Assembly (NCBI GenBank): GCA_900769115.1
Contig: CAAGFJ010000074.1
Location: 1 to 53,208 of the forward strand
DNA from: Lachnospiraceae bacterium
GTDB taxonomy: Bacteria > Bacillota > Clostridia > Lachnospirales > Lachnospiraceae
Direction of reading: 5' to 3'
DNA: 53,208 nucleotides
Positions 22,278-31,875 of this stretch are shown piece by piece; position 1 is the first letter of the stretch, and the number at the start of each line of letters is the position of its first letter. A program made the position numbers and the translations under genes. A model generated the notes under the pieces. It worked only from the letters and a program-made list of their open reading frames with translations, was not told the DNA's origin and ran no database searches.

Positions 22278-24953
22278 TTACTTTTTAGAGATCTTATATT
22301 TGATCTTCAACGTCTTTTTCACGCCCTTTTTACCCTTAATGGTAACCGTAGCTGTACCCGGTTTCTTATAATTCTTATAAGTAACCTTATAATATTTTTT
22401 CTTCAGGCCTTTAATTGTAATCTTCGGCTTAACTGCCTTACCTTTATATTTATATTTTGCTTTAATGTTAATATAGTAAGAACGGATATCGTCAGAAGAC
22501 TTGATTGTCGCATTCTTATAGGTGTCGTATACACCCTTTTTATTCTTACTGAAAGTATTCTTCTTCAAGGTTACGGTAGAACCCTGTGTCCGGATTCCAT
22601 ATAACAGATTCTTATAAATCTTGTTATTATGAATATCTGCCGTACTTCCATTCCATACACAGATACCATTGGATACTGCATTTTGAATGGTATTGTTCTG
22701 AATCACAAAATTACTTCTGTTCGAGATTGTAATTCCGTTCTTGGCCCGTAATCCGCTATTCGCTACTGGAACGTAGGTCGTACCATTGCTCGTATAATTA
22801 TTCTCAATCAATCCTTGTGATTCTGACGCATATACAAACGTAGTACAATTATTAGCCGTATTGTTACGAACCGTTACATTCTCAAACTTACGAAGATTCA
22901 GACATGCATTCGTAATGTTATCAAATGTATTATTCTCGATCAAGATATTTTTAGATGCATAGTTGCCCTGCGTGTGTGTACCAATTCCTGCCATATAATT
23001 CGTTATATTACAATTCCGGATTGTAACTCCATCACATGCTGTACCATCAAATGGCTCCATTCCCGGAGCATTTGTCTCACCAGAGCAATGGTCAATCTGA
23101 ATGGCTTCTTTCGCTGTATTCTGGCTGGCGGTTAAGTTCTTACTCATTACAAAGCCAGTTAACGTTACATTCTCAACGACTGCATTCTGCACACCGGAAA
23201 ACTCGATCAAATGGGCACCGCTGTCATTCTTGATCGTAGTATTCTTAATCGTTACATTCTTTGCATGACCAAAGTAAAGCAGGTTCGAATGGTCCGTTCC
23301 GGTTGTATTACCGTCCCAGGTTCCCCCGCTGATTGTGATGTCATGCGCTGCTGTATATCCACCATTATTCGTACTCGTACGATTCACTATCATCGACTTA
23401 CCCTCTGCACTTGGCAGACGTTTGATTACCGCATTTGCTGAAAGCTGGATATTCGTCTCCGTCCATACCTTCAATGTACTTCCGATATAATAGGTTCCAT
23501 CCGGAATGATCACATTGATCATTTCATCTGCCACAGTCGCATATTTGAGGATCTTATTCAGTTCTGTTGCATCATCTTTCTGATCCGTGCCATCTACCCC
23601 AAGCTCTGTTACATTAAATGTTGTCTGATAGACCTTGATCTGAATGGTATCTTTGATTTCCTTATTGTTCCTGGCATACGCTGTAATAGTTACCGGATCT
23701 TTACTGATTCCCGTTGCCGTGATCTTACCTGTACTACTAACTGTTGCAACATCCTTATTTGAGGATTTGTATAGAACATCTGAACTCGCTGCTCCCTCCG
23801 GTGATAATTCCACTTCTAATTGGTAAGTATCATTGATCTTCCAGTTACCGGCTGCCGGTTTGTTCTTAATGGTAAGCTTCTCAATCGGAGTCTTATCTAC
23901 TGTAACTTTAAAGATTTTCTCCCAACTGCTTTCTTTTGATTCCTGTCCTACTTTATAGCTTACTGTATAGGATACTTTAATCTGTGTTGTTGCCGGATAT
24001 GTATCCTGCTTGACTGCCGTTACTTTTCCTTCCTGATCTACGGTCGCAATCTTTTCGTCATCTGACTTATAAGTTAATGCGTTTGCATTCAATTCCATTG
24101 TCTGTCCAGAAGCATACACAAGCTTTGCTTTGATCTGATATGCAGGATCTCCCACCTTCATGGAATACGCTTCCTGTTCTAATTGTAAACCAACCGGAAC
24201 ATCAGCCACATGAATCGTAATACTTGCACTTACATTACTATCTGCATCCGTCACCGTGACCTTAGCATCTCCCGGATTCTTTGTTGTAACCTTTCCTGCC
24301 TTATCAACCTCTACGATAGTAATATCTCGGTTTTCAGAAACAGTCTGTACTGTATATGTAAGATTCTTGTCAGCATTCTCCGGCAACACCGTAATCCTGC
24401 TTGCTAAATCATAAGTATCTCCAAGTGCTAACGTCTTTTCTGTGAGCGGGTTACCATCTTCCTGAATTGCAATGCTTTCAACCGGAACAGAAGCAAGCTT
24501 TATGTCAATTGTACCCTCTGCCGTAATTGCCGGATTACCCTCTCCACTCTGCCACTGTACCGTAACTGTTGCTTTCTTTTCTGTAGCTGTTGCGTCCCAT
24601 GACACTTCTCCATCCTTTGTTATGGTAAGTAAGTTGTCCGGCATAGCCTTATACGAAAAGGTTCCTTTCTGAACCTCCTCGTCTGATAAAAAAACGGTAT
24701 TCTCACCTTCTGTCTTAGCAATCTTAATATAATCTGTAAGCTTCCGTTTTTCTCCTTTTGACAATGTCAGAGATTGTATCTCTTCATCTTTGTCCTTAAA
24801 CTGTACCTTATATGTTATCGTACTTTGTCCGGTCTCCCCAGATGTTCCTGCCTCTGTCGCATATACCTGAGCAGAGTACGTCGGTGTCACTATAGAAACA
24901 CTAAGCGTAACCGCCATTAATATGCTTGCTATTCTTTTTGCTATTCGTTGCAT
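22278..24953 (-). CDS. secreted Ig-like/right-handed beta-helix protein
   Basis: About 891 residues from ATG 24953 (GGAGAGA upstream; three nearby ATGs compete). Signal peptide ending near QVYATE. Residues ~60-440 hold at least three bacterial Ig-like (BIG2-type) repeats (VAD.PVGLQLE, SSNKDVATVSSTGKIT). Residues ~455-810 are a right-handed parallel beta-helix with short repeats such as NITISGGTWDG-type and IENNTFDNI, RNNTANN, IQNNTIQNA, as in polysaccharide lyases and adhesins. The last ~75 residues are Lys/Tyr-rich (KYKYKGKAVKP, VTYKNYKKPGTATVTIKGK), a common Lachnospiraceae secreted-protein tail. No catalytic residue is certain. It lies between truA and rplM and has its own terminator. Confidence 0.82.
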   Translation of the reverse strand: MQRIAKRIASILMAVTLSVSIVTPTYSAQVYATEAGTSGETGQSTITYKVQFKDKDEEIQSLTLSKGEKRKLTDYIKIAKTEGENTVFLSDEEVQKGTFSYKAMPDNLLTITKDGEVSWDATATEKKATVTVQWQSGEGNPAITAEGTIDIKLASVPVESIAIQEDGNPLTEKTLALGDTYDLASRITVLPENADKNLTYTVQTVSENRDITIVEVDKAGKVTTKNPGDAKVTVTDADSNVSASITIHVADVPVGLQLEQEAYSMKVGDPAYQIKAKLVYASGQTMELNANALTYKSDDEKIATVDQEGKVTAVKQDTYPATTQIKVSYTVSYKVGQESKESSWEKIFKVTVDKTPIEKLTIKNKPAAGNWKINDTYQLEVELSPEGAASSDVLYKSSNKDVATVSSTGKITATGISKDPVTITAYARNNKEIKDTIQIKVYQTTFNVTELGVDGTDQKDDATELNKILKYATVADEMINVIIPDGTYYIGSTLKVWTETNIQLSANAVIKRLPSAEGKSMIVNRTSTNNGGYTAAHDITISGGTWDGNTTGTDHSNLLYFGHAKNVTIKNTTIKNDSGAHLIEFSGVQNAVVENVTLTGFVMSKNLTASQNTAKEAIQIDHCSGETNAPGMEPFDGTACDGVTIRNCNITNYMAGIGTHTQGNYASKNILIENNTFDNITNACLNLRKFENVTVRNNTANNCTTFVYASESQGLIENNYTSNGTTYVPVANSGLRAKNGITISNRSNFVIQNNTIQNAVSNGICVWNGSTADIHNNKIYKNLLYGIRTQGSTVTLKKNTFSKNKKGVYDTYKNATIKSSDDIRSYYINIKAKYKYKGKAVKPKITIKGLKKKYYKVTYKNYKKPGTATVTIKGKKGVKKTLKIKYKISKK

Positions 24954-25152
24954 CATTCTCTCCATCCTTTCTCAATATATGGGTAATTCTAATTTACCCT
25001 TTTCTTCATTCCGCATTGATATATCTATCAGTGGAAATCTCACATATAATTTATAGCTTACGATACAATTGTGAATTTTATAAGAAATTTTACGCATTTC
25101 CCTAATCCATCTTTTTCCACTTAACAGAAAAGTTATTATCTACAGTCTTCCA

Positions 25153-25896
25153 CTACAGATATTCTATTCCAATCAGTGTCAGACCACATGCTGCCGCTTT
25201 ATGTCCGGCTTTGGTACGATCCTTCGCCTCTAAGATATCCTTCACATATTCGGGTGGAATCATCCCCATCCCTACCTTCATCAGAGAACCTACAATAATT
25301 CTTACCATATTATATAAGAAACCATTTCCATTAATCCGTACCTTCACAATATCTCCTTCCCGGATCACTTTAATATAGTAGATTGTCCGTACGGTATTCT
25401 CTACATCCTCCTTCGGTGTACAAAAGCTCTTGAAATCATGTTCCCCCACCAGATAATCTGCTGCCTGCTGCATCTTCTGTTCATCTAAATGATAATACAC
25501 AAAATGCGTATATAATCGTACTAACGGATTCGGAAACTGTGCATTATAGATCTGATACTCATACGTCTTTCTTGTATCGCAATAACGTGGATGAAAATCA
25601 GTAGCAACCTCTTCTGACTTCTGAATCCGAATATCTTCCGGAAGCAGATTATTGATTGCATAACTGATCTTTTCCGGCGGCATAGTTACTTCTGCATCAA
25701 AAGCCGCCACATTTCCCAAAGCATGCACTCCTGAATCTGTTCTACTCGCTCCGATTACAGTTATCTCTTTCTTGAAAAACTTAGACAACGTCCGGTTCAG
25801 AACTTCTTCCACCGTAATACCATTCTTCTGTATCTGCCACCCACAATAATTGGTTCCATCATAGGCAACCGTTAATTTGATTCGCTTCTTTCCCAT
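25153..25896 (-). CDS. truA: tRNA pseudouridine38-40 synthase
   Basis: 247 residues from ATG 25896 (GAGGAG six nt upstream). RIKLTVAYDGTNYCGWQ opens the TruA fold, and GASRTDSGVHALGN holds the catalytic Asp. VRINGNGFLYNMVRIIVGSL is the conserved C-terminal block. truA normally follows ecfT and precedes rplM in Firmicutes; here rplM is separated by the beta-helix gene. Confidence 0.96.
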   Translation of the reverse strand: MGKKRIKLTVAYDGTNYCGWQIQKNGITVEEVLNRTLSKFFKKEITVIGASRTDSGVHALGNVAAFDAEVTMPPEKISYAINNLLPEDIRIQKSEEVATDFHPRYCDTRKTYEYQIYNAQFPNPLVRLYTHFVYYHLDEQKMQQAADYLVGEHDFKSFCTPKEDVENTVRTIYYIKVIREGDIVKVRINGNGFLYNMVRIIVGSLMKVGMGMIPPEYVKDILEAKDRTKAGHKAAACGLTLIGIEYL

Positions 25897-25930
25897 ATAC
25901 ATCTCCTCATCTGAACCAAAATCGCATCTT

Positions 25931-25980
25931 ATAAAAAATGTGATAAGTATTTTTCACCTCGTCACATTTTATTCCCACTT
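25931..25980 (-). terminator. ecfT terminator
   Basis: AAAATGTGA/TCACATTTT, 9 bp, with a T-rich tail on the minus strand, 89 nt after the ecfT stop and 34 nt before the truA start. The loop is long, so it may be leaky. Confidence 0.5.
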
Positions 25981-26068
25981 TCATATTGTTTCACTCCATT
26001 ATCTTATCTTCTTTTATTTGCACCTGCATTAACAATCCGTTGTCTTTTCTATCGGCTTTCCCATAAAA

Positions 26069-26872
26069 TCAAAAGTGAATTGCTATCGCAATCATTGACG
26101 CAAGATACATCATCACAAAAACATAAGCAACTCTGTCATTCTTCTTATATTGTAATGGTTTCATCTTCGTTCTGCCTTCGCCACCATGATAACATCTGGC
26201 ATCCATCGCCAATGCCAGCTCATTGCTACGCCGTACCGCTGATACAAATAACGGAATAATAATAGGAACCAGCTTCTTCAATCTTGCCATCAGATTGCCT
26301 TCTTTAAAATCCACACCTCTTGCCATCTGTGCCTTCATCACCTTGTCCAACTCTTCTACCAGAATAGGAACAAAACGCAATGCAATTGACATAATCATGG
26401 CAAATTCATGCACAGGAACATGCAACTTCTTCATCCAGCCTAACATCTTCTCTAATCCGTCTGTTAATGCATTCGGTGTTGTTGTATATGTCATCATACT
26501 CGATCCAATGATCATAAAACACAGACGCAGTCCCAGATAGATGGCAGACTGCAAACCGGCATCCGTAATCCGGATAAAATGCCACTCAACCAGCACTTTT
26601 GCTCCCTGTATCGTGAACAGATTGATCACTACCGTAAACAATATAATCATCCCCAATGCCCGCAATCCTTTGAAAATAAAGGAGACTGGAACCCTTGACA
26701 GCTTAATATAGATCAGTAACATTGTAAATGCTGCAACATAAAGAACCAGGTTTCTGGAAAAGAACAAACTCATCACATAAACCAATGTAAATATCACTTT
26801 CACTCTCGGGTCAAGCCGGTGTATTACGGAATCTGTATTATAGAATTGTCCAATCGTCATATCCTTCATCAT
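26069..26872 (-). CDS. ecfT: energy-coupling factor transporter transmembrane subunit EcfT
   Basis: 267 residues. GQFYNTDSVIHRLDPRVKV opens the EcfT family; AMIMSIALRFVPILVEEL and an ARG motif in KAQMARGVDFKEGN, then LVPIIIPLFVSAVRRSNELALAMDARCY, are the coupling helices that contact EcfA. It connects the ATPase to vitamin-binding S components elsewhere in the genome. It lies 4 nt after ecfA. Confidence 0.95.
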   Translation of the reverse strand: MMKDMTIGQFYNTDSVIHRLDPRVKVIFTLVYVMSLFFSRNLVLYVAAFTMLLIYIKLSRVPVSFIFKGLRALGMIILFTVVINLFTIQGAKVLVEWHFIRITDAGLQSAIYLGLRLCFMIIGSSMMTYTTTPNALTDGLEKMLGWMKKLHVPVHEFAMIMSIALRFVPILVEELDKVMKAQMARGVDFKEGNLMARLKKLVPIIIPLFVSAVRRSNELALAMDARCYHGGEGRTKMKPLQYKKNDRVAYVFVMMYLASMIAIAIHF

Positions 26873-26876
26873 ACTA

Positions 26877-28697
26877 TTATACCTGCTCTCCTATCAGACT
26901 TTTCCAGCGAGCTAATTCTGCAAAAATATCTTCCATACGACTTATCTGTGTATGAACAGAATATCCCATACGTTGCAGAGTAACCAGAATCCGATTACCA
27001 ATCGGAACAGAAAGCCCTAATTCTTCTAACTGGTATAACTGATTATACACTGCCCACACTGGACCATCCATACACTTCCTGCCCTGATCCATAACAATAA
27101 TCCGGTCTGCATATTCAGCGACCTCCTCCATGGAATGGGAAACCAGCACAATTCCAATCCCCTGCTTCTGCTGCAGATCTTTCAGCATCTGTAAAATTGC
27201 CTTTGCTGAATACGGATCAAGTCCTGCCGTTGGTTCATCTAACACCAGATACTCCGGTTGCATAGCAAGGATACCTGCCATTGCAACTCTTCTTTTCTGA
27301 CCACCGGATAATTGTAGTGGTGAACTATCGTATATCGTATCTGGCAATCCGACCGCCTCGATTGCCTCATATGCACGCTTCTGAGCTTCTACACGGCTTA
27401 TATTCATATTCTCCGGTCCGAAACATACATCTTTCTCTACTGTTTCTGCAAACAATTGATATTCCGGATACTGAAATACCAGACCAACCTTCTGACGCAA
27501 TTCTTTCAAAGAGAAATCCGAATCCGTAATATCTTGTCCATTGTAGTAAACATTTCCTTCCGTTGGCAGATACAGACCATTCAAATGTTGCATCAAGGTA
27601 GATTTTCCTGATCCGGTATGACCGATCACTGCCACAAATTCTCCCTGATTGATATGCACAGATACATCATCTAACGCCTTCCGCTCATCCGCATAACCCC
27701 GATTATAGATATAGCTGACATGATTCAGCAGAATTCCTTTCTTTGGCTCATAAGATGTTTGATCCTCCTGTATTGCATTCATCTGTTCTTTCTCATCAGA
27801 CAATCGTATATCCTGCCTTTTCTGTGCATAGGTCACTTCCAGGCAATCAATGAGTTCCTGTTCATTATGAATCTGCCTACACATACTTTCATTGAGAATT
27901 CCCAGATTCCGCAACTGCTCCATATATTGATAAAATACCGGCAGACATAACCCACAATCCTCCAATAACTGCTTCTGCGCAAAGATCTGCGCTGGAGTCC
28001 CCTGTGCAGCCACCTGTCCTGATCTCATCACAAATACGCGATCCGCAGCCAACACTTCATCCATATGATGCGTAATCAAAATAACAGTAATTCCATTCTC
28101 TTCCTGCAACCGCTTAGCTACTGCAATCATATTCTTTCGTCCCTGAGGATCTAACATTGCAGTTGCTTCATCAAATATAATACACTTGGGATGCATGGCA
28201 AGCACTCCCGCAATTGCCACACGCTGCTTCTGTCCACCTGACAAATGATTCGGAGACTGATTTCTGAATGATTCCATCCCCGTTTCACACAAAGAAGTAT
28301 TCACACGATTCCATATATCTGCTGTCGGCACTCCAAGATTCTCTGGTCCAAATGCAATATCCTCCTCCACCAGATTACCAACAATCTGATTATCCGGATT
28401 CTGAAATACCATTCCCGCCGTCTGTCGAATTGCCAAATGATTCTTCTCTTCTTCGGTACTCATGCCATCTACAATAACTTCTCCTTCACTTGGGAACAAC
28501 AAAGCATTAATATGCTTGGCAAGAGTTGACTTACCGGAACCATTTCTACCTAAAATTGCAATAAACTGTCCCGCCTCTACTTGAAGAGATACATTCTGTA
28601 ATGCTTCCACCATCTCTGCTACATTACCTTCTGCATCACGTCGAAAATATTCAAATGTCACATTCTTAATATCGATCAATTTCTGTCTTATATCCAT
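26877..28697 (-). CDS. ecfA: fused EcfA1-EcfA2 energy-coupling factor ATPase
   Basis: 606 residues with two complete ABC domains. Domain 1 (~1-250): GRNGSGKSTLAKH, LSGGQKQRVAIAG and IIFDEATAMLDPQG, the EcfA1 type. Domain 2 (~325-600): GHTGSGKSTLMQH, LSGGQKRRVAMAG and LVLDEPTAGLDP, the EcfA2 type. Most Firmicutes make these as two genes, ecfA1 and ecfA2, at this place. The linker (~255-320) has no domain. Both halves keep all catalytic motifs, so the fusion should work as an obligate heterodimer with EcfT. ATG 28697 is preferred over 28700 for RBS spacing. Confidence 0.9.
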   Translation of the reverse strand: MDIRQKLIDIKNVTFEYFRRDAEGNVAEMVEALQNVSLQVEAGQFIAILGRNGSGKSTLAKHINALLFPSEGEVIVDGMSTEEEKNHLAIRQTAGMVFQNPDNQIVGNLVEEDIAFGPENLGVPTADIWNRVNTSLCETGMESFRNQSPNHLSGGQKQRVAIAGVLAMHPKCIIFDEATAMLDPQGRKNMIAVAKRLQEENGITVILITHHMDEVLAADRVFVMRSGQVAAQGTPAQIFAQKQLLEDCGLCLPVFYQYMEQLRNLGILNESMCRQIHNEQELIDCLEVTYAQKRQDIRLSDEKEQMNAIQEDQTSYEPKKGILLNHVSYIYNRGYADERKALDDVSVHINQGEFVAVIGHTGSGKSTLMQHLNGLYLPTEGNVYYNGQDITDSDFSLKELRQKVGLVFQYPEYQLFAETVEKDVCFGPENMNISRVEAQKRAYEAIEAVGLPDTIYDSSPLQLSGGQKRRVAMAGILAMQPEYLVLDEPTAGLDPYSAKAILQMLKDLQQKQGIGIVLVSHSMEEVAEYADRIIVMDQGRKCMDGPVWAVYNQLYQLEELGLSVPIGNRILVTLQRMGYSVHTQISRMEDIFAELARWKSLIGEQV

Positions 28698-28724
28698 CAT
28701 TCTCTCCTGGTTGCTATATTATCG

Positions 28725-28782
28725 AATAGAAGAATACGAAAACCCTATTCTAACACATATAAGTCTTTCGTATTCCTCTATT
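28725..28782. repeat. 17-bp inverted repeat upstream of ecfA
   Basis: 28725-28741 pairs with 28766-28782 (AATAGA-GAATACGAAA pattern) with one mismatch and a 24-nt loop. It lies between the rplQ terminator and ecfA, and could be a leader stem or operator. It is not followed by a T tract. Confidence 0.6.
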
Positions 28783-28808
28783 TTCATACCAGATCATAAT
28801 CCCCAACA

Positions 28809-28842
28809 AAGCAAAACAGGGGACTGTAACACTACAGTCCCC
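28809..28842 (-). terminator. rplQ terminator
   Basis: GGGGACTGTA/TACAGTCCCC with a 4-nt loop, then TGTTTTGCTTT on the minus strand, 19 nt after the rplQ stop. It ends the ribosomal superoperon. Confidence 0.88.
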
Positions 28843-28860
28843 ATGACATCATCTATTGTC

Positions 28861-29397
28861 TTATACTAACTCGATGATAACTTCCATTGCAGCATCACCC
28901 TTACGAGGTCCGATCTTGATGATTCTTGTGTAACCACCATTACGTCCAGCATACTTAGGGCCATACTCGTTGAATAACTTCTCAGTTAAGTCAACCTTCT
29001 TAGTTCCTCTCTTCTTACCAGCAGCATCAGTTGGAACTTCAACTACAGGATAAAGAACCTTTAACATCTGTCTTCTTGCATGTAACTTAGATGGCTGATC
29101 TTTCTTAACAGTCTTCTCAACTTCATCATAAACAGTAACTTTCTTACCATCTACAACTTCTTTCACTCTTTTACCATCTTTGTCCTTCTTAGCAACCTTA
29201 GCAGTTACAGTAACTTCATCATAGTTATCTTTCTCTTTTACTGCCATAGTGATCAAGCTCTCAGCAATCTTACGAATCTCTTTCGCTCTTGCCTCTGTTG
29301 TCTTAATCTTACCATTGTATAATAACTGTGTTACCTGATTACGAAGTAACGCTTTTCTTGCTGCCTGTTTCTTACCAAGCTTTCTATACATTGCCAT
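28861..29397 (-). CDS. rplQ: 50S ribosomal protein L17, long form
   Basis: 178 residues; typical L17 is 113-130. The N-terminus AMYRKLGKKQAARKALLRN and the C-terminus NGGYTRIIKIGPRKGDAAMEV are standard. The extra length is a Lys/Asp/Val-rich insertion (~residues 65-110; DEVTVTAKVAKKDKDGKRV and following). The insertion is charged and probably solvent exposed. It is last in the alpha operon and ends at a terminator. Confidence 0.96.
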   Translation of the reverse strand: MAMYRKLGKKQAARKALLRNQVTQLLYNGKIKTTEARAKEIRKIAESLITMAVKEKDNYDEVTVTAKVAKKDKDGKRVKEVVDGKKVTVYDEVEKTVKKDQPSKLHARRQMLKVLYPVVEVPTDAAGKKRGTKKVDLTEKLFNEYGPKYAGRNGGYTRIIKIGPRKGDAAMEVIIELV

Positions 29398-29457
29398 GAT
29401 GTATGTCCTCCTTCACTTTGCTTACTAAACCTTCGGCTTAAGTGTTCTCTCTTCTTA

Positions 29458-30414
29458 TTATTCTTCTCCGTTATTCAATGAAAGACCTAATTCTTTTAAC
29501 TTGTTCAACACTTCTTCTAAAGACTTGCGTCCTAAGTTACGAACCTTCATCATATCTTCCGGAGTCTTGCTTGTCAGCTCTTCTACTGTATTAATACCTG
29601 CTCTCTTCAAGCAGTTGAATGAACGAACGGATAACTCCAATTCATCAATGTTCATCTCTAATACTTTCTCTTTCTCGTTGTCTTCTTTCTCTACCATAAC
29701 CTCTGCTGACTTGGCATTCTCTGATAGATCAATAAACAAACTCAAATGCTCACTTAATACTTTTGCAGCTAAGCTTACCGCCTCATCTGGAGCTAATGTA
29801 CCATTGGTATATACGTCTAATGTAAGCTTATCATAATCTGTAATCTGACCTACACGAGTATTCTCTACTGTGAGATTCACACGCTCAACCGGTGTGTAAA
29901 TTGAATCAATAGCGATTACATCAATTGATGTATCATCTTTCTTATTCTTGTCAGATCCAACATAACCTCTACCTTTTGTGATAGTAAGTTCCATATCAAA
30001 TCTTGCATCCGGACCACTTAATGTTGCGATCACCTGATCCGGATTCAAAATCTCAATGTCACTATCTACATGAATATCTGCTGCGGTAACCACACCTTCG
30101 CCAACATACTCAATATAAGCCTGCTTTGGCTCATTAGAGCTGCTATTATTCTTAATTGCCAATTCCTTGATGTTCATGATAATCTCAGTTACATCTTCTT
30201 TCACGCCTGGAATTGAGCTGAACTCATGTAAAACACCTTTAATCTTTACATAACTAACAGCGGAACCTGGCAAAGATGATAACATAATTCTTCTCAAAGA
30301 GTTACCAAGGGTTGTACCATAGCCTCTCTCTAAAGGTTCTACTACAAATTTACCGTATCTGTTGTCTTCTGAAATCTCTGCGATCTCAATTCTTGGTTTT
30401 TCGAATTCAAACAC
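29458..30414 (-). CDS. rpoA: DNA-directed RNA polymerase alpha subunit
   Basis: 318 residues. N-terminal dimerisation domain with GYGTTLGNSLRRIMLSSLPG and a C-terminal domain (ELSVRSFNCLKRAGINTVEE, VRNLGRKSLEEV) that contacts UP elements and regulators. It lies between rpsD and rplQ, its usual place. Confidence 0.98.
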   Translation of the reverse strand: MFEFEKPRIEIAEISEDNRYGKFVVEPLERGYGTTLGNSLRRIMLSSLPGSAVSYVKIKGVLHEFSSIPGVKEDVTEIIMNIKELAIKNNSSSNEPKQAYIEYVGEGVVTAADIHVDSDIEILNPDQVIATLSGPDARFDMELTITKGRGYVGSDKNKKDDTSIDVIAIDSIYTPVERVNLTVENTRVGQITDYDKLTLDVYTNGTLAPDEAVSLAAKVLSEHLSLFIDLSENAKSAEVMVEKEDNEKEKVLEMNIDELELSVRSFNCLKRAGINTVEELTSKTPEDMMKVRNLGRKSLEEVLNKLKELGLSLNNGEE

Positions 30415-30456
30415 GTTCGGAACCTCCTTTAGGTTTCATAATCTACCGATTATTGA

Positions 30457-31050
30457 CTACTTAGAATATAACTCGACGATAAGTGTTTCATTAACAGGAA
30501 CATCAATCTGCTCTCTTAATGGTAACTCTGTAACAGTACCGCAAAGGTTCTCCTGATCAGACTCTAACCATGCTGGAACTAATCTTCCTGCTGTAACCTC
30601 TAAAATATCTTTGTATCTCTGTAAAGACTTGCTCTTCTCGCGAATCTCAATCTTATCTCCAGCTTTTACTCTGTAAGAAGGAATATTAACACGCTTACCA
30701 TTCACTAATACATGCTTATGGTCAACGATCTGTCTAGCTTCCTTACGTGTTCTTGCGAAACCTAAACGATATACAACGTTATCTAATCTGCACTCTAAGA
30801 GAACCATTAAGTTCGGACCTGTTAATCCTTTCATTCTCTCTGCAGTTGCGTAAAGATTACGGAAAGGTTTCTCTAATACGCCATAAATGAACTTAGCTTT
30901 CTGCTTCTCACGAAGCTGTAAGCCATACTCGCTCATCTTTCTATTTGCTCTAACTAACTGTCTGTTTGACTTCTTATCAATTCCAAGAACTTGAGGCTCC
31001 ATACCTAAAGATCTGCATCTCTTAAGAACTGGGGTTCTATCTACTGCCAT
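30457..31050 (-). CDS. rpsD: 30S ribosomal protein S4
   Basis: 197 residues. An N-terminal RTPVLKRCRSLG with only one Cys, so the zinc-free form. The S4 RNA-binding domain covers ~residues 90-155 (LECRLDNVVYRLGFARTRKEARQ, VLVNGKRVNIPS). S4 nucleates 30S assembly. In E. coli it represses the alpha operon; here the 283-nt gap before rpsM would be the place to look. Confidence 0.98.
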   Translation of the reverse strand: MAVDRTPVLKRCRSLGMEPQVLGIDKKSNRQLVRANRKMSEYGLQLREKQKAKFIYGVLEKPFRNLYATAERMKGLTGPNLMVLLECRLDNVVYRLGFARTRKEARQIVDHKHVLVNGKRVNIPSYRVKAGDKIEIREKSKSLQRYKDILEVTAGRLVPAWLESDQENLCGTVTELPLREQIDVPVNETLIVELYSK

Positions 31051-31066
31051 CTAATTGTACCTCCTA

Positions 31067-31459
31067 TTACACTCTTCTACGTTTTGGTGGACGACATCCA
31101 TTATGTGGAACTGGAGTCACGTCACGAATACTCAATACTTCAAGACCTGCTGCCTGAAGCGCACGAATTGCTGCCTCACGACCAGAACCCGGTCCCTTAA
31201 CCATAACGTCAACTTTCTTCAAACCGTGAATAAGAGCTGCCTTAGTTGCAGTCTCTGCTGCCATCTGTGCTGCGTAAGGAGTTGACTTCTTAGAACCCTT
31301 AAATCCTAACTCACCAGCACTTGCCCATGAAAGTGCATTACCTTCATTATCAGTTAATGTAACAATTGTATTATTAAAAGATGACTGAATGTGTGCCTGA
31401 CCGTGCTCAACGTTCTTCTTAACACGCTTCTTAGTCACTTTTTTTGTAACTTTAGCCAT
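31067..31459 (-). CDS. rpsK: 30S ribosomal protein S11
   Basis: 130 residues. HIQSSFNNTIVTLTDNEGN and GPGSGREAAIRALQAAGL are the S11 core. It ends PHNGCRPPKRRRV. Located between rpsM and rpsD as in all Firmicutes. Confidence 0.98.
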   Translation of the reverse strand: MAKVTKKVTKKRVKKNVEHGQAHIQSSFNNTIVTLTDNEGNALSWASAGELGFKGSKKSTPYAAQMAAETATKAALIHGLKKVDVMVKGPGSGREAAIRALQAAGLEVLSIRDVTPVPHNGCRPPKRRRV

Positions 31460-31506
31460 TAAACTTGACCTCCTGCTAATAATAAATAAAATTCAATCTA
31501 TCCAAA

Positions 31507-31875
31507 TTACTTCTTCTTATTTGCAACGGTTCTCTTAGGACCCTTACGTGTTCTTGCGTTTGTCTTAGTCTTCTGACCACGAACTGGCAAGCCCTGTCTA
31601 TGACGTTTACCACGGTAACAACCGATCTCCTGTAAACGCTTAATATTCAAAGCGATCTCTCTACGTAAATCACCTTCTACCACCTGTGTCTCATTGATGA
31701 TCTCACTGATTCTCTTAACCTCTTCATCAGTTAAATCACGAACACGGGTATCAGGATTAACATTTGCTTCTTTTAAAATACGCTGAGATGATGTAAGTCC
31801 GATACCATAAATATAAGTAAGACCGATCTCAATACGTTTTTCTCTTGGTAAATCTACACCTGAAATACGAGCCAT
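31507..31875 (-). CDS. rpsM: 30S ribosomal protein S13
   Basis: 122 residues. ARISGVDLPREKRIEIGLTY and the central H2TH region, then GCYRGKRHRQGLPVRGQKT and a basic tail ending TVANKKK that touches the P-site tRNA. It starts after GGAGGTG. A long non-coding stretch separates it from rpmJ. Confidence 0.98.
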   Translation of the reverse strand: MARISGVDLPREKRIEIGLTYIYGIGLTSSQRILKEANVNPDTRVRDLTDEEVKRISEIINETQVVEGDLRREIALNIKRLQEIGCYRGKRHRQGLPVRGQKTKTNARTRKGPKRTVANKKK

